NCBI GenBank assembly: GCA_039024295.1
Contig: JBCDIQ010000341.1
Span: 1-6,386 of the forward strand
Length of the DNA: 6,386 bases
Reading direction: 5' to 3'
Source of the DNA: JBCDIQ01 sp039024295
GTDB taxonomy: Bacteria > Bacteroidota > Bacteroidia > J057
This document shows, one piece after another, positions 6,181 to 6,386 of this stretch. A model generated the notes under the pieces. The model was not told the origin of the DNA. It saw only the letters and a program-made list of their open reading frames with translations, and made no database searches. Each line of letters opens with the position of its first letter. Within the stretch, counting starts at the first letter, position 1. A program made the position numbers and the translations under genes.

Positions 6181-6199
6181 TATTTCCAGGCTGGAAATA
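6181..6199. promoter_or_regulatory. perfect 19-bp palindrome, possible operator or leader hairpin
   Basis: TATTTCCAGGCTGGAAATA has two 9-base arms that are exact inverted copies around a single base. It lies 167 bp upstream of the start codon at 6014. The form fits a binding site for a dimeric regulator; if transcribed it could also form a hairpin with an eight-pair stem. There is no T-run, so it is not an intrinsic terminator. Confidence 0.6.
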
Positions 6200-6218
6200 G
6201 CCAACACTCAGGAATAAT

Positions 6219-6238
6219 TACGTACGTATTTTTACGTA
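6219..6238. promoter_or_regulatory. cluster of three TACGTA palindromes
   Basis: TACGTA occurs at 6219-6224, 6223-6228 (overlapping, together the 10-bp palindrome TACGTACGTA) and 6233-6238. The second and third copies are spaced by 10 bases, about one helical turn, so the same face of the DNA would be presented. This could be a multi-site operator; chance in AT-rich DNA is not excluded. Confidence 0.4.
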
Positions 6239-6245
6239 TATGTCC

Positions 6246-6260
6246 TGCTGATTATCAGCA
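6246..6260. promoter_or_regulatory. perfect 15-bp palindrome, possible operator or leader hairpin
   Basis: TGCTGATTATCAGCA has 7-base arms that are exact inverted copies around one base, the same odd-length form as the palindrome at 6181-6199 but with a different sequence. On the minus-strand RNA it could form a six-pair stem with a three-base loop, shortly after the candidate transcription start. Confidence 0.5.
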
Positions 6261-6307
6261 TACTTCCTTTTACAAAACCCAATAGACATGGGTACATATT
6301 GATGCCG

Positions 6308-6338
6308 CGAAGGTAAGCCCTCTCCTAGAACCAACCAA
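6308..6338 (-). promoter_or_regulatory. candidate distal promoter of the triple-repeat lipoprotein gene
   Basis: On the minus strand a TTG (6336-6338) is followed after 20 bases by TACCTTCG (6308-6315), one mismatch from the Bacteroidota consensus TANNTTTG, at normal spacing. Transcription would begin near 6300 and produce a leader of roughly 285 bases before the ATG at 6014. I found no better match closer to the gene. Confidence 0.4.
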
Positions 6339-6386
6339 GTATTTCACTAAAAAAATTTTAATCGTATTGAAAAAAAATTTGAAGCC

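Larger units (their letters stand above)
6015..6386. other. 372-bp stretch without a convincing gene, rich in palindromes
   Basis: No open frame of useful length is present on either strand; the longest with an ATG next to the candidate promoter is only 21 codons (6297-6232, minus) and shows no recognisable features. The stretch is AT-rich and holds two perfect palindromes, a TACGTA cluster and a candidate minus-strand promoter, listed separately. It is probably the upstream control region or long leader of the triple-repeat lipoprotein gene; it could also serve a gene beyond the right edge. Confidence 0.7.

Noticed and set aside
6232..6297. A 21-codon minus-strand frame beginning just after the candidate distal promoter, a possible leader peptide.
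   Set aside because: It is short, shows no run of one amino acid as in attenuator peptides, and its ribosome-binding context is weak; chance explains it.
6280..6301. A further inverted repeat CAATA ... TATTG near the right-hand promoter.
   Set aside because: Only the outer five bases and one inner pair match, which is not more than chance in AT-rich sequence.

Overview
The window looks like a chromosomal segment of a member of the Bacteroidota. Supporting signs are promoter-like TANNTTTG elements, weak or absent Shine-Dalgarno sequences, a Bacteroidota-style ECF sigma factor, a fused HisIE, several lipoproteins or secreted proteins of unknown function, and short heptamer-repeat spacers. Placement within the phylum (Cytophagales- or Saprospirales-like) is only a guess.

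Left part (1-2417, all + strand): the last 69 residues of a VapC-type PIN-domain toxin enter from the left edge. They are followed by a PrsW-family intramembrane protease with a TANNTTTG element directly before its ATG, and then by a spacer made of heptamer repeats in inverted orientation. Next comes an ECF sigma factor with a TTG start, whose end overlaps by 11 bp an Sfp-type 4'-phosphopantetheinyl transferase. No anti-sigma gene follows the sigma factor.

Middle part (2377-4903): a minus-strand gene for a small exported protein of unknown function overlaps the transferase gene tail to tail by 41 bp. Its start lies only 14 bp from the divergent start of hisIE, a bifunctional histidine-biosynthesis gene without other his genes in view. 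After the hisIE stop lies a short hairpin element flanked by TTAGGTT-type heptamers, then a helical lipoprotein of unknown function.

Right part (4904-6386): on the minus strand is a 336-residue lipoprotein made of three 97-residue repeats that I do not recognise. It ends at a clear intrinsic terminator. Upstream of it are 372 bp without a convincing gene. This stretch holds a candidate distal promoter, two perfect odd-length palindromes and a cluster of TACGTA sites, so the gene may have a long, structured leader or an elaborate operator region.

The genes do not form one pathway; the window reads as a set of small transcription units. The best candidates for something undescribed are the triple-repeat lipoprotein with its palindrome-rich upstream region, and the two heptamer-periodic spacers that each begin at the stop codon of a gene.
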